Positions 32,527-45,999 of a stretch of DNA of 64,000 bases are shown here, piece by piece; position 1 is the first letter of the stretch; every line of letters begins with the position of its first letter. The stretch spans positions 186,869,855 to 186,933,854 of the forward strand of contig CM035413.1 in assembly GCA_020310875.1 (NCBI GenBank). Reading direction: 5' to 3'. The translations under genes were made by a program, and so were the position numbers. The stretch comes from Ceratopteris richardii. Taxonomy: Eukaryota > Streptophyta > Polypodiopsida > Polypodiales > Pteridaceae. The notes under the pieces were generated by a model that ran no database searches, had not been told where the DNA came from, and saw only the letters and a program-made list of their open reading frames with translations.

Positions 32527-32806
32527 CATGTTGGCTTGGTTCCATGCAGAAGACCCATGTTTCTGCTATGGAATTTTTCCAAACTCAAGTAGAGAGGAAG
32601 CATATGAGGAAAAAGAGGACATCATTCAGTTCACTGACTCGAGTGAGATAGTCTCAGTCAAAGGCCATAGAAGAGAGAAGAAAAGAAAAGCCCTTAAGTG
32701 TAGCAATGATGAAGCTACTTCAAATCCTATATCAAGGGCTAGTTTGTTATGGATACTAGTATCGATATCATCTGTTATGTCAAGTTTTATGATGGTAAGT
32801 CCAGGG
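32526..32806 (+). repeat. Inverted arm (unit 1, left) of the G internal repeat
   Basis: 281 bp, reverse complement of 33453-33734 with a few differences, and direct copy of 34411-34692. The four arms alternate in orientation. This arm reads the same protein string as the minus-strand ORFs ([20 protein letters not shown]). Confidence 0.85.
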
Positions 32807-33326
32807 CTTTCCCTTTCCCATATGTGTGTGTCCCTTTCCCATATGTGTGTGTGCGTGTGTGTCCCTTTTTTTGGCCTATATAATTGGAACGCGCATGAAT
32901 GGGTAAAGTTAAAAAATAAATAATAAAAATAATATAAGATAAACTAAAATAAATAAATAAAAATAAAATAAAATTTAAAATAAAATAAAAAATATATAAA
33001 AAAAGAAAAATGGGGGGCGGGAGGGGGGGCGAGTGGGGGGAGAGAGAGAGAGAGAGGGTTTTTTTCGATTATTTTTGCTTCCCCCCTTTTTTTTGGAAAA
33101 ATAAATTCCATGGGTTTTTTGTTTGGGAAAAATATCTAAAAAATGAAGAAAAATCTGGGAAAAAATTAAAAAAGAAAAAAATCCAAAAAAATTCTCAAAA
33201 AATTCTTAGAAAATTTCCTACAAGTATAGGCCAATTTCTCACTCAAAACCATAGAGAACTTCCTTAACTCCTCTAATTTGGTAAGAAAATGACATTTGAA
33301 AGGGATGAAAAATGCTAGAAAAATTT

Positions 33327-33824
33327 CTAAAAATGCTTGAAAACTTTATGACTTAATCTGCAAAATTCCATTTTTACTATTCTAGCTTCTCTATCCAATG
33401 GAACCCTCTGTTTCCAAAGATTTGTAGGTACTCCTTTCACATCCTTGTAAATCCCTGCACTTACTATCATAAAAATTGACATAACAGATGATATCGATAC
33501 TATTATCCATAACAAACTAGCCCTTGATATAGGATTTGAAGTAGCTTCATCATTGCTACACTTAAGGGCTTTTCTTTTCTTCTCTCTTCTATGGCCTTTG
33601 ACTGAGACTGTCTCACTCGAGTCAGTGAACTCAATGATGTCCTCTTTTTCCTCATATGCTTCCTCTCTACTTGAGTTTGGAAAAATTCTATAGCAGGAAG
33701 ATGGGTCTTCTGCATGGAGCCAAGCCAACATGTTTTCATCTTCACATAAATTTTCTCCTTCAAATAGATGTGCTTCTGGGTTGTCCAACAATTCTTCTTC
33801 CATACAAATACCAATTGTCTGCAT
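33327..33824 (-). CDS. Gypsy G 165-residue ORF (post-protease linker), copy 1
   Basis: A minus-strand ORF starting MQTIGICMEEELLDNPEAHL. The first 70 residues are acidic, like the linker between protease and reverse transcriptase in gypsy polyproteins. A basic patch (HRREKKRKALK) follows, then a hydrophobic segment (ASLLWIIVSISSVMSIFMIV, about residues 105-125) that could cross a membrane, then a basic tail. No reverse transcriptase follows. The first part is shared with the inverted arm. It may be chance coding at the broken end of pol, or a new small product. Function unknown. Confidence 0.4.
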   Translation of the reverse strand: MQTIGICMEEELLDNPEAHLFEGENLCEDENMLAWLHAEDPSSCYRIFPNSSREEAYEEKEDIIEFTDSSETVSVKGHRREKKRKALKCSNDEATSNPISRASLLWIIVSISSVMSIFMIVSAGIYKDVKGVPTNLWKQRVPLDREARIVKMEFCRLSHKVFKHF

Positions 33825-33921
33825 CGTGCTGGTATGTGTTTGATTTTCTGGTCCTTCTAAAATTTTCTACTGCAACTCTTTTCCCTCTTGCTTTACCCAC
33901 ATTGTATCCTTGCCCCAGTCA

Positions 33922-35807
<1,886 letters not shown>

Positions 35808-36140
35808 ATGCAGCACATTGGCATGCCTTAACCAACGTCTCCAAATTAACAGAGGGAACTTCCTTCTACCTGTGGCAGCCTTAAAACAACAAAATCCAAG
35901 TTAAAGATGATACCTTGTATCTTGACTGGGACTCTAGGGACCACTCCCATAGGCTTTACTATGCTTTGGTCTGCTAGTGTTACAGTGAAGTTTGCAGGTC
36001 TTGAAGGGTATAGTCCAATCTTTTTCATGGTATGTTTAGGTATCAAGTTAATGCCAAAACCACCATCCACAATAACTCCTTGAAACTCATGACCTTTAAT
36101 AGATACCGTTAGTAGAGGGTTCTTATAATCTATAAGGGGT
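35808..36140 (-). pseudogene. Gypsy G aspartic protease
   Basis: The minus-strand frame 36070-35846 has the active-site motif DGGFGIN, then IPKHTMKKIGLYPSRPANFT and VVPRVPVKIQGI, a gypsy retropepsin. The WLRHANVLHDWG block continues in another frame at about 35830-35790. The frame break near 35850 and a stop before the next ORF leave it without a polymerase. Confidence 0.75.
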
Positions 36141-36248
36141 GCTTCCCCTACACCTTTGCATAACAGCAGCCTTTGCCACTAAACTTGTTGTGGACATTTC
36201 ATCAATTATCTGCAAGAGTTCTGACCTAAATTTTCCATCCATCTCTAT

Positions 36249-37066
36249 TCAATCAAAAATACTGACCTCCTTTTTCATGGACTTGAGTAGTCTAGAAGCT
36301 TCTGATTTCGTAAGAGCATGGGCTCCCATTGACTTATCAAACTCCTCATGAGCCGTGTTGAATGCATGTCCAATGGCGTCACTAGTACCTATGAGATTTT
36401 CTTTTTGCCTTGTATCTGCACATGTGGTGGCTTTGTCTTCAGATGTCTCTTTGTCTTTATTCAATCCATTAATCCTTGATTCTTGACCCATTTCTACTTG
36501 AGCCTTCCCTTGCCTCTTGTCTACACTGTAAAAGATTCAATTTCTTCTAACTGCACCACCTTGGTAGATGGAGATGGCACCCTGGCTTGATCTTCCATTT
36601 GTTCCTTGCATACAAAAATCATTTGAATGTGGGGCACAGATGAAGAGGCTTGATTCTTAGGACAACAATTTGTATAGTGGTCTCTGGCCTCTAGGTAGTT
36701 CCTGCAAGGAGGGGCATTTTGTGGTAGAGTGCATCTACTTTGGTAGTGCCCACATTCTCCACATCTGAAACAAATGATTGGCCTCCTAGGCCCATTTCCA
36801 AAGTTATTCCTCTGTCTAGGGTTATAATTGTTACCTTGATTGGGTGCAACCGCCATCACATTTGTTGGTGGCAGGAGTCCTCCTTGTGTCCAATATGTTG
36901 TTGCAGGCATTCCTCTTGATTGGCATTCCTCGGCCTCATGACCAGCTTTCCTGCACAGTTGGCAAGTCACACTTAACCGAGGACATTCACTTACTATATG
37001 ACCTTGCTTGTTGCACATGGTACACGAAAGTCCACTCTTGATGCCACCCCCTTTGAGTTCCTGCAA
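36249..37066 (-). pseudogene. Gypsy G gag nucleocapsid with zinc knuckles, and protease leader
   Basis: The frame 37066-36521 holds CCHC knuckles CTMCNKQGHIVSEC, CQLCRKAGHEAEEC and CFRCGECGHYQSRC, and a degenerate fourth. The frame 36491-36249 (KSEASRLLKSMKKEVSIFD) precedes the protease. A stop near 36520 and frame changes separate the parts. The multiple knuckles match the RNA-binding nucleocapsid of gag. Confidence 0.75.
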
Positions 37067-37072
37067 CTCCTA

Positions 37073-37921
37073 TCACAGCTGAGCCAATTCCTCTGCTTGG
37101 GCTTCCTCCTCCTTTTGAAGATTGAATGCCTCAATCTCCCTCCTCAACTGAGTAACAACATTCTCCTCCTCTTTGTAGGTCATATTCCTTTTAAGCCCTC
37201 CAGCTCTTTCCTTAGCTGGATTATTGGATCCTCCATTTTTGTAGAATAGGGTAGTTGAGAAGAAATTGCTCCATACTGTTGCCTTATCTACTTCAGTCGT
37301 GTAGCTGTGTTGATGAACTCCTCGATGGAGGCTGTGGGTAACACTAATTCCTTGATTTTTACATTGTGTGGTCACTACAAGTGGCTTAGGTAACCATTTC
37401 TTAACAAAAAAAGCATGTGGGGGATCTGGCAACTTAGCCATTAGTGTATTGGCCCTAGTTACAAACCTTGGAAATTTTTCACCTGGACCCAGTCTCAAGT
37501 TTTCTAATTCCTCTATGATGATTTATGTCGTATTTCCATGCTGGAATTGAGTTTTGAATGCATCTTCCATTAAGTCCCAAGTGGTAAAATGGTTCTCAGC
37601 AAACTGGCTGAACCATTTATCTGCTAATCCTTCTAATGTGGCAGGGAAGAGTATCAAAAAGGCATCCTCTCTTCCCATCAAGACTCTAGTTTTGCATAGT
37701 GCTAAAAACCTTCTAATATGCTCGTCCCAATCTTCTTGAGCTAAGCCTTTGAAAGAAGGAAATTTTATATTTAATCTTGATAATAGGGTTTCTAAGTCTA
37801 CTTGACCTACCATGCTCTTCACTGATGAGGTTGACGAAAGTGGACTGGAGGATCTTCTAAAAACTTTCCTTCTTGTAGCTTTGCAGGTGACCCTCAATGT
37901 TTGGGACCGGGTTGCAGTCAT
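37073..37921 (-). pseudogene. Gypsy G gag capsid part (frameshifted)
   Basis: The frame 37921-37523 starts near the primer-binding site and reads FPSFKGLAQEDWDEHIRRFL, then FPATLEGLADKWFSQFAENH, a retrotransposon gag domain. It continues in the frame 37498-37073 (LRLGPGEKFPRFVTRANTLM). A break near 37510 separates them. The translation start at 37921 is 160 bp inside the right LTR boundary, as expected. Confidence 0.75.
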
Positions 37922-38498
37922 GAGCTGCTCATAGCCCTCTTAGTATGAGATAATTGATAAGAATATTTACCTCTTAGTCCAATGAAGTAGTACTATCGGC
38001 ACTTGAACTCTTCTACCCTTTGTACTTGGTTTCTCCTATGCTCAAATCTCCTTGGAGTCCCACCGTGCATGCCAAATTTTGTAGGGATTCTTGGACAAGA
38101 AGGGATTTGATTGTTTGTAGGAGAAAGGGAAAGACAAGAAGAAAGATACACACTAGAAGCCTCTGTCGATTGATTATTGTTAGTATATGATCAATGTCTA
38201 CCCCTCATGATTGTATGCACATTTTGTAAGGCCCCCTTTATGAGGAGAAGCCAAGCGTGCATTACCCAATTGATGGGAATCCCAACTTGAATGTTGGATG
38301 AAGGTCATATTGGACCATGTAAGATATTATAAGGAAAGGGAGTTACCAGGGTCCCCAATTGTGGGGTCCGGGGCAGCGGTGAGCAGCCCCGGCTGGGGGG
38401 TCCAAGGGGGCCAGCGGGCCCCCTGGCTGGGGGGTCCCAGGGGGCCAGCGGGCCCCCTGGTGGGGGGTCCGGGGGCAGCGCCCCCGGCGCGACGGTAA

Positions 38499-38524
38499 AG
38501 GGAATATTCCATGGAATATTCCCT
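38499..38524. repeat. 26-bp perfect palindrome in copia D LTR
   Basis: AGGGAATATTCCA and its exact reverse complement, centred on CCATGG, about 135 bp upstream of the TATA box. The same palindrome is in the right LTR at 43412-43437. Confidence 0.95.
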
Positions 38525-38658
38525 GTCGGAGTCAGAAAACATTTATATTTGTTAGGTCGGTTCAACCAGTCTAAGCCGTGTATGGCAATTACGCGGGCGG
38601 TGGCCGCCCACGCTCTGCCGCCCATGTATTTCCGTCCATGGCAGGCCACCCATGATAC

Positions 38659-38668
38659 TATATATACA
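38659..38668 (+). promoter_or_regulatory. TATA box of copia D LTR
   Basis: ctatatatac, with an intact copy in the right LTR (about 43572-43581). Transcription of the element would be expected to begin some 30 bp downstream. Confidence 0.6.
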
Positions 38669-38896
38669 TGACTTCTGCACTACCTAAGACACCGAGTTGA
38701 GCCAGCATACCTCTACCTTGTATCTCCCTATCTAGAGTTGTCTAGATCACCATTTAAGCTCTACCTTGAGAGCGCACGGGTGGACAACGCCATCATCTTT
38801 GTACTTGTTGCTAGTAGAAAATTGTTGAGATTCTCCTATATCTGTTATCTTCTCTGCTATTGCTCCTGTGTTATATTGCGTAACTATTGTCTTACA

Positions 38897-38908
38897 TGGT
38901 ATCAGAGC
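38897..38908 (+). other. Primer-binding site of copia D
   Basis: TGGTATCAGAGC, adjoining the LTR end, complementary to the 3' end of plant initiator Met tRNA, the usual primer of copia elements. Confidence 0.9.
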
Positions 38909-38991
38909 TGTAAGGTTCGAATAGCTTGAGAAGTATCATTATTTTAGCCTACTAGCAGACTAGAATATCAGTAGATTATTCGAGTGATTAC

Positions 38992-41900
38992 ATGATGGCT
39001 TCATCGTCGAACACTAGTCTTGGTGCTTCTGCTAATGTTAATGCTGCACCTATTCGAATTCGTCCACCTGCATTCACTGAAGGGAAGCTGGATGGAACTA
39101 ACTATACACTCTGGAAGTTCAAAATTTCTGCAATTTTGGACTCCTATGAATTACTTGACACTGTCATGGGACCGATGGGATTGGATCCAGAGCCTATACC
39201 AGTTGAAGATCCAGCAAATTCAAGATTGATGATTCAGCCAGATCCAGATCTTCTACGAGCTTGGAAGAGGCGGAATGCTGATGCATTATGTGCGATTGTC
39301 ACTAGTGTAAGTGATTCTGTGCTTACTTTAGTTCAACATACTACTAAAGCACATGAGGCTTGGGGCATATTGGCTCGACAATATGAGACCAAGAACCACA
39401 CTAGGATACAGAATTTAGAAAATCAGTTGGCAAATGAAAAGCATTCTGATTCTGAAAAGGCTGAAGATTTTATCAAACGGATAAAGCATCTTCAAGATCA
39501 ATTGGCTGCAGTTGGTGTTGTTATAACACCAGAAGAGCTGGCTCGAAGATCTGTACGTGTTCTTCCAGCAAAGTATGATGGATTAGTAACAGCCCTTAAC
39601 ACTCAGGTAAGGCCAACTCCTCTTACATTTGAAGAGTTTTGTGCGATGCTTTTAGAAGAAGAGATGCGGCTGAAGAATCGGCAAAGTACAACTGATGCTG
39701 CATTCTCAGCAAATGCAAAAGGTAAAGGCTCTTCTGAGGGATCAAAGAAGAAGCCAAAGAAGAAAAAGTTCACAGGAAGTTGCTTCTATTGTGAAAAGAA
39801 AGGCCATGCCATCAAGGATTGCAGAAAGAAGCAAGCTGATGAACGGAATGGGACTGTAAAATCATCATGGAAGAACAAAGAGTCTGCAAACAACACAGAG
39901 CTGGAACTTTGGGTAGCTATTGAAGAGGTATGTTCATCTGCTCAAGCTCGTGTTGATGAGCCATGGATTTTAGATAGTGGAGCTTCTCGCCATATGACCA
40001 GTAAAAAGGATTGGTATAGTTCCCTAATGCCTCTGCGGGAATCCATCAATGTAGTGGTGGGAAATGACTCCAAGTGTCCAGCCGAAGGAACTGGAACCAT
40101 CTCTTTTATCACTTCTCCAGGTGTTGAGAAAAAGTTATCCGATGTTCTCTACGTACCTACACTCAAAAGAAATTTGTTGTCAGTTTCTGCAATAACAGAT
40201 CGTGGACTTGAAGTTCACTTCAATAAGAGTGGTGCAGAAATCATGGATTCAACAGGTAATGTTGTAGGTAAAGGGATACGACGGGATAACTTGTATGAGT
40301 TAAGTGCTTTAACTGCTACAGAAGATAAAGATGTAAGCAGGTTATGGCACCAAAGATTTGGGCATCTCGGATTTGCAGTTTTGAAGGAGATGCAAGGAAC
40401 AAGGATGGTTGCTCATTTGCCTGCATTTTCAGATTTGCAGGAACCTTGTGAAGCTTGTATGATGGGCAAGCAACAACGAAAGGCATTTCCAAGAGAGACC
40501 AGCAATCGATCTCAAGCTCCTCTAGAGTTGGTACATGCTGATCTCTGCGGTAAAATGTCTACACCTGCTTTAGGAGGATCTTTCTACTTTTTGCTGTTAG
40601 TCGACGATTATAGTAGAAAGATGTGGGTTTATTTCATTCGAGAGAAGGCTGATGCTTTTGAAAAATTTAAAATGTGGCATAAGTATGTAGAAAATGAATC
40701 AGGAAGGAAACTGAAGAAATTTAGAACAGATAGAGGAGGTGAATTCTTGTCAACAGAATTCAACAATTACTGTAAGGATCATGGTGTGAAAAGGCAACTT
40801 ACCACAGCTCATACACCTCAACAAAATGGCGTTGTTGAGCGCAGGAACAGGACAGTAGTTGAAATGGCTCGTTGTATGTTGAAGGCTCAAGACATGCCTG
40901 ATTCATTCTGGGCAGAAGCAGTCAATACAGCAGTGTACATCCTCAATCGAAGCTACACAAAAGCACTAAAGGGGATGACTCCTCAAGAAGCATATTCTGG
41001 TAAAAAGCCTTCAGTTTTGCATTTCAGAATTTTTGGTTGTTTCTGTTATGCACATATTCCTGATTCAACAAGATCAAAGTTGGATTCAAAAAGCAAAAAG
41101 TGTGTCTTCCTAGGATATAGTGAAGAGTCTAAAGCATACAGGTTATGGGATCCTGAGGCAAGGAAGATTTTTGTCAGCCGAGATGTGGTGTTTGATGAAC
41201 GACCACACTTAGTAGAAGATAAAGGTAAATCTACTATCTCATCAAACGGAGAAATATCTCACCTTGTGCCTATCAAAAGACAGGTCAAAGTTGAGGAGGA
41301 GGAAACATCTGATGGAGAAATTTCCTCAATAAAAAGCCAACCAGTTGTAGCTGCACAGCGTAAGCCACTACCAAAGTGGGCACAACAGCTCTTTGATGAT
41401 CACAATCCACATGTAGATGTACCAGAATCATCATCGGATGGATTACGAAGATCAAAGAGAATAGAGGAGCAAAGAAGAGCCTCAGAACACATTGTTAACA
41501 TGGCTCTAATGGCAGATATCATGGGTTCGATAAAGGAACCTACCACCATTGAAGAAGCCATTGATGATCCAGATTGGAGAGCGGCAATGCAGTCTGAGTA
41601 TGATAGTATACTCAAAAATGATACATGGGATCTAGTCGCCTTGCCGCCAAAGAAGAAGGTAATAGGTACTAAATGGATTTGGAAAGCTAAGTATAAAGCT
41701 GATGGAACATTAGAAAAGTATAAGGCACGATTAGTTGCACAGGGTTTTTCACAGATTGAAGGATTTGATGTTCAAGAAACTTTTGCACCAACAGCACGCA
41801 TGACAACTATTCGGACGGTACTTGCAGTAGCTGCACAAAAGTCTTGGCCTATTTTCCAGATGGATGTCAAATCTGCATTTTTGAATGGTCACCTCAAGGA

Positions 41901-43062
41901 GGAGGTATATGTATCTCAACCACCAGGTTTTGAGGTGCCCAATTCAGAAAATAAAGTTTGCAGGTTGAAGAAAGCTTTGTATGGACTTAAGCAAGCTCCA
42001 CGGGCTTGGTACCAACGAATAGATCATTTTTTCAAAAATATGGGTTTTGAAAGAAGTACTTCTGATGCTAACTTGTATGTAACGAAAAGGGATAGCAAGC
42101 TAGTTGTTGTCATTGTATATGTAGATGATTTGATCATTACAGGAGATCATCAAGAACTCATCAATCAAACTCGAATACGCTTGGGAGCTGAGTTTGAAAT
42201 GACAGACTTAGGTCTACTCCATTTTTGTCTGGGAATTGAAGTATGGCAAAGGAAGGATGGCATTTTCATCTCACAACAAAAATATTCCAAAGAAATTCTC
42301 AAGGCATTTGGAATGATGGACTGCAAACCAACTAGCACACCTATGGAGGTAAATCATAAGCTATCTATGGATGATAACATGCCTGATGTAGATGCTAAGA
42401 AGTATAGGAAGCTCGTTGGAAGTCTTATTTTTCTGTGCAACACTAGACCAGACATTTGCTATGCTGTTGGAGTGTTAAGCAGGTTTTCCAACAAACCTAA
42501 GGAGAGTCACTGGAATGCTGGAATGCGAATTCTAAGGTACATTGCAGGAACCTTGGATTTTGGTATTTTGTATACCACAGGTGATACACTCCAAGGATAT
42601 TGTGATTCAGATTGGGCTGGAGATTGTGATTCTAGAAAATCAGTTTCTGGATATTGTTTCTCACTTGGTTCAGGAATATTTTCTTGGGTAAGTAGGAAGC
42701 AACCAACTCTCGCACTCTCCTCCACTGAAGCAGAGTACAAAGCAGCTTGTTTTGCTTCTTGTGAGGCAGTCTGGTTAAGGAGAATTCTTGCAGATCTAGG
42801 CTTTCCATCAAATATGCCAACTGTACTCAAGTGTGATAATCAAAGCTGTATGGCTATTGCAAAGAACCCAGTATTTCATGCTCGCACCAAGCACATAGAA
42901 GTACAGTACCATTACATTCGTGAGCTAATTGAAGATGAAATTGTGGAGCTAGAATATTGCCCAACAGAGGCAAATTGTGCTGACATATTCACTAAAGCAC
43001 TTGGAAGAGAGCAGCTCAACAAGCATCTTCAACAGATGGGCATAGGACCGAGACCTACTTAA
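38992..43062 (+). CDS. Copia D gag-pol polyprotein (intact, 1356 aa)
   Basis: A single uninterrupted frame holding the whole copia product. Gag (about 20-260) has [20 protein letters not shown] and a UBN2-type domain. The zinc knuckle [14 protein letters not shown] is at 264-277. The protease active site is DSGASRHM (Asp 328). A GAG-pre-integrase [10 protein letters not shown] follows. The integrase has catalytic Asp 517 (HADLCG), Asp 580 (TDRGGEF) and Glu 616 (NGVVERRN), spaced D-62-D-35-E. Reverse transcriptase has [11 protein letters not shown] and YVDD at 1043-1046. RNase H has CDSDWAGD (Asp 1205), STEAEY (Glu 1246) and CDNQS (Asp 1282), and ends near [10 protein letters not shown]. Length and order are typical of plant copia. 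ATG 38995 is an equally good start one codon in. It is 96 bp after the LTR. All key residues are present, so it is probably active or only recently silenced. Confidence 0.97.
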   Translation: MMASSSNTSLGASANVNAAPIRIRPPAFTEGKLDGTNYTLWKFKISAILDSYELLDTVMGPMGLDPEPIPVEDPANSRLMIQPDPDLLRAWKRRNADALCAIVTSVSDSVLTLVQHTTKAHEAWGILARQYETKNHTRIQNLENQLANEKHSDSEKAEDFIKRIKHLQDQLAAVGVVITPEELARRSVRVLPAKYDGLVTALNTQVRPTPLTFEEFCAMLLEEEMRLKNRQSTTDAAFSANAKGKGSSEGSKKKPKKKKFTGSCFYCEKKGHAIKDCRKKQADERNGTVKSSWKNKESANNTELELWVAIEEVCSSAQARVDEPWILDSGASRHMTSKKDWYSSLMPLRESINVVVGNDSKCPAEGTGTISFITSPGVEKKLSDVLYVPTLKRNLLSVSAITDRGLEVHFNKSGAEIMDSTGNVVGKGIRRDNLYELSALTATEDKDVSRLWHQRFGHLGFAVLKEMQGTRMVAHLPAFSDLQEPCEACMMGKQQRKAFPRETSNRSQAPLELVHADLCGKMSTPALGGSFYFLLLVDDYSRKMWVYFIREKADAFEKFKMWHKYVENESGRKLKKFRTDRGGEFLSTEFNNYCKDHGVKRQLTTAHTPQQNGVVERRNRTVVEMARCMLKAQDMPDSFWAEAVNTAVYILNRSYTKALKGMTPQEAYSGKKPSVLHFRIFGCFCYAHIPDSTRSKLDSKSKKCVFLGYSEESKAYRLWDPEARKIFVSRDVVFDERPHLVEDKGKSTISSNGEISHLVPIKRQVKVEEEETSDGEISSIKSQPVVAAQRKPLPKWAQQLFDDHNPHVDVPESSSDGLRRSKRIEEQRRASEHIVNMALMADIMGSIKEPTTIEEAIDDPDWRAAMQSEYDSILKNDTWDLVALPPKKKVIGTKWIWKAKYKADGTLEKYKARLVAQGFSQIEGFDVQETFAPTARMTTIRTVLAVAAQKSWPIFQMDVKSAFLNGHLKEEVYVSQPPGFEVPNSENKVCRLKKALYGLKQAPRAWYQRIDHFFKNMGFERSTSDANLYVTKRDSKLVVVIVYVDDLIITGDHQELINQTRIRLGAEFEMTDLGLLHFCLGIEVWQRKDGIFISQQKYSKEILKAFGMMDCKPTSTPMEVNHKLSMDDNMPDVDAKKYRKLVGSLIFLCNTRPDICYAVGVLSRFSNKPKESHWNAGMRILRYIAGTLDFGILYTTGDTLQGYCDSDWAGDCDSRKSVSGYCFSLGSGIFSWVSRKQPTLALSSTEAEYKAACFASCEAVWLRRILADLGFPSNMPTVLKCDNQSCMAIAKNPVFHARTKHIEVQYHYIRELIEDEIVELEYCPTEANCADIFTKALGREQLNKHLQQMGIGPRPT

Positions 43063-43078
43063 TTTATCATCGGTAAAC

Positions 43079-43090
43079 ATTGAGGGGGGG
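43079..43090 (+). other. Polypurine tract of copia D
   Basis: attgagggggggg directly before the right LTR, the usual primer for second-strand synthesis, 17 bp after the gag-pol stop. Confidence 0.85.
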
Positions 43091-43809
43091 TGTTAGTATA
43101 TGATCAATGTCTACCCCTCATGATTGTATGCACATTTTGTAAGGCCCCCTTTATGAGGAGAAGCCAAGCGTGCATTACCCAATTGATGGGAATCCCAACT
43201 TGAATGTTGGATGAAGGTCATATTGGACCATGTAAGATATTATAAGGAAAGGGAGTTACCAGGGTCCCCAATTGTGGGGTCCGGGGCAGCGGTGAGCAGC
43301 CCCGGCTGGGGGGTCCAAGGGGGCCAGCGGGCCCCCTGGCTGGGGGGTCCCAGGGGGCCAGCGGGCCCCCTGGTGGGGGGTCCGGGGGCAGCGCCCCCGG
43401 CGCGACGGTAAAGGGAATATTCCATGGAATATTCCCTGTCGGAGTCAGAAAACATTTATATTTGTTAGGTCGGTTCAACCAGTCTAAGCCGTGTATGGCA
43501 ATTACGCGGGCGGTGGCCGCCCACGCTCTGCCGCCCATGTATTTCCGTCCATGGCAGGCCACCCATGATACTATATATACATGACTTCTGCACTACCTAA
43601 GACACCGAGTTGAGCCAGCATACCTCTACCTTGTATCTCCCTATCTAGAGTTGTCTAGATCACCATTTAAGCTCTACCTTGAGAGCGCACGGGTGGACAA
43701 CGCCATCATCTTTGTACTTGTTGCTAGTAGAAAATTGTTGAGATTCTCCTATATCTGTTATCTTCTCTGCTATTGCTCCTGTGTTATATTGCGTAACTAT
43801 TGTCTTACA
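43091..43809 (+). repeat. 3' LTR of copia D
   Basis: 719 bp, same length and, by reading, same sequence as 38178-38896. The overlapping ORFs in the GC-rich block are identical in both LTRs. It is followed by the target duplication ATTAT and then the rest of the gypsy G LTR. Confidence 0.95.
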
Positions 43810-44763
43810 ATTATAAGAAGACAAACACAATGGTGATGCACAATGCAATCCAATGCTTCTGTGCGAAATCCCACATAGTACTCAATTACAAAATACTAAA
43901 TACCCAAGGGTCTTGTTGCTTCCGGCCTTCTCTGCACCAGACCTCCACCTTCTCCAAGCCTGCACTTGTGCACACCTTGCACCAAGCTTCCAATAAGGGG
44001 GAGGGATGGATACCTTTTGTCGGCAAGCGCAGAGCTTCAATGAGACCTTGGGATCCTTGGGGTGAATAGCTTAGCACTTCGCTGCATACTTCCTTAGTCA
44101 CTCATCATGCACCCTTGCACTTCACTTCTCTGCGTCGCACACTGTGTGTGTCTCTTGTACTTCTCTCTCTTGCCTAACTTAGACTATGCTCACCTTTCTT
44201 AGACTTCCTTCCCCAAGAATATTCGTTGCCTTGTTTTGAGTGTCGATTCATGTACACTCCTAACTACAAGAGTATCTTGGTGCTCACTTTGATGTCCCAA
44301 GATTGTCTCCAAAAGTGGGCAGCCAACGAATCCCTGTTTTTTCTTGTAGTGACTTTAGACTAAAACATATTTTTTTTGGGGGGCCATACTTTCACTTTTG
44401 CGTACGCTGCTACTTCACATACCTTCACATTTTTTCTTTTAATTCTTCATTTGTGCACCTAAGAGAGGGTTCACTTGAACCTTCCAAAACACTTTAAAAA
44501 ACACTTTGAACCTTAGAGAAATTAGAGAATACCTGTGCAACCTGGAACCACCTTTCTCCAATTTTACCCTTTGTGAACAATTAATGGTGCACTACCTATG
44601 CACCTTGACCCTCCAACTTTGAATACTTTGAATTCACCCATGTTGACTTTGAGCTTGAACCTGTTTACTTGGACCAATTTGACTTTGATCTTTGACTTTG
44701 GGTGCACTTGACTTCGACTATATTGACTTTGACTAATATGACTTATTTGGGCTTAACAACACA

Positions 44764-45996
44764 TGACAACCTCAAGCCAGAAACTATGTGGTAAATCCTG
44801 ACTCTTGACCGTACACCTCACCATCTCCATGAGTGACATGTTCTTCCATTTAGCAAGTTCATTTTGTTGCGGTGTATACAGCACTATACATTGATGTTTT
44901 ATCGCACGTTCAACCAAGAATGCATTGAAGTCGGAAGACATATATCCCCCCCTTGATCCGAATGGAGGCTGCCCATTTTACATGCTGATAGATTTTTAAA
45001 CAAAACCAAAAACTATTTGAAGCACATGAACACTTCGGACTTTGCTTTCAATGGATATACCCATGCATGCCTAGAAAAATCATCAATGAAAGTCACAAAT
45101 TAAAGATAGTTTCCAAAAGAGGATGTCTGCATAGGACCATAGACATCACTATGAACAAGCTACAATTTCTTAGTAGCTTAAACTGAACCATCTTTTGGAA
45201 AGGAGGAATGTTGCATTTTTCCCAAAATAGAGCCTTCACATACATGTTTACCACGTGCCTCAAGTTTGGGCAAAGAGGACACCGTTTTAGGTTTCTGTAG
45301 GCATAGTAAGCTAACCAAATTCAGATGACCAAAACGTGCATGCCAAAGCTTTGCATCTGACATAGTCTGAGAATCATGTACGGCACATGCTGAATCATTC
45401 ACACATTTTTCATAATCTATGAGCTTATAACGCCCACGAGATAAAATGCCAGAAGCAATAATCACATCGCCATTTGACAGACCATGAACTATACATCTGT
45501 CATCAACAAATTTCACAACCAAACCAATCTTGGCTAAGGCCGAAACTGATAGCAGATTCTTCTTGATCCCTAACAGAAATAAAGCATCTAACAATGTAAA
45601 AGAACTACCATCAATAGTACTAAGAATGATCTTACCAACTCCCATAATAGGATAAGAGGATTTGTTGACACATGTAACAGTATTCCCTATAGGGGCAGGC
45701 TCGAGTGAAGAGAAGAAATTGCACTGAGAGGTAATATGTTTGGTCGCCCTACTATCAAAGTACCAAACATCTCAGTCTACTACAGACGTGCATTGCTCAT
45801 GAGAAGATGGGTCAAAACTGCAAATAGTAGTAAACACCCATTCTTCATCATGCACAAGATTAGCAGACTCTATTTTCGGTGTAGAGGCCTCTGCAACAAC
45901 CATTCCAACCTCTTTCTTCTTTGCCTCTTTAGCCGCCAGTTTTGGAGAACTCTTTACCCGCCAGTTTTGGCCACTGACTAAAATACCCTGATGCAA
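44764..45996 (-). pseudogene. Copia E gag end, protease and integrase start (right part of split element)
   Basis: Minus-strand order from right: a short gag tail (45996-45772), a protease with a damaged active-site motif (DSRATKHITSQ, near 45760), SVSALAKIGLVVKFVDDRC and the GAG-pre-integrase LWHARFGHLN (45645-45178), decayed integrase (45170-44950), and TPQQNELAKWKNMSLMEMVR, then LPHSFWLEVV, at 44941-44764. The next block of the integrase is at 30724, on the other side of gypsy G. Stops and substitutions (for example the catalytic Glu region altered to ELAKWKN) show it is inactive. Confidence 0.8.
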
Positions 45997-45999
45997 AAA

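Larger units (their letters stand above)
32064..33920. repeat. Gypsy G internal direct repeat, unit 1
   Basis: About 1857 bp, starting aaagggatggtgaggg and ending ccttgccccagtc. It is repeated at 33922-35807 with few differences; the main one is the length of the TA tract. It contains a TA tract (about 32453-32524), 282-bp inverted arms (32526-32806 and 33453-33734), a short GT-rich part with ttcccatatgtgtgtg twice, and an A-rich and G-run middle. Confidence 0.9.
38178..38896 (+). repeat. 5' LTR of copia D
   Basis: 719 bp, TGTTAGTATATG...GTCTTACA. It holds a very GC-rich block (about 38360-38490) with two 35-bp tandem units, a 26-bp perfect palindrome (38499-38524) and a TATA box (ctatatatac, 38659-38668). 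Confidence 0.95.
38178..43809 (+). mobile_element. Copia D: complete, apparently intact, very young Ty1/copia element
   Basis: 5632 bp with 719-bp LTRs (38178-38896 and 43091-43809) that look identical by reading. The target duplication ATTAT is perfect (38173-38177 and 43810-43814). The primer-binding site TGGTATCAGAGC lies directly after the left LTR (38897-38908), complementary to initiator Met tRNA. A single uninterrupted gag-pol ORF is present, and the polypurine tract gaggggggg directly precedes the right LTR. It sits in the right LTR of gypsy G. All parts needed for transposition are visible. Confidence 0.97.
38080..44758 (-). repeat. 5' LTR of gypsy G, interrupted by copia D
   Basis: LTR sequence lies at 38080-38177 and 43810-44758, together about 1047 bp, against 1044 bp for the left LTR. 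The left LTR (gattgattataagaag, near 30817-30832) shows the empty site for the copia D insertion. The plus-strand end ggcttaaca is followed by the target duplication ACACA. Confidence 0.85.

Noticed and set aside
38298..38649. Pro/Gly-rich ORFs in the copia D LTR (also 43211-43562)
   Set aside because: Caused by the GC-rich tandem block. They overlap on both strands and lie in LTR control sequence.
44341..44352. TTCTTGTAGTG, which resembles the right end of a CACTA element
   Set aside because: It lies within the gypsy G LTR, and the partner LTR has ttcttgaagtg at the same place (about 31354), so it is a chance point change.
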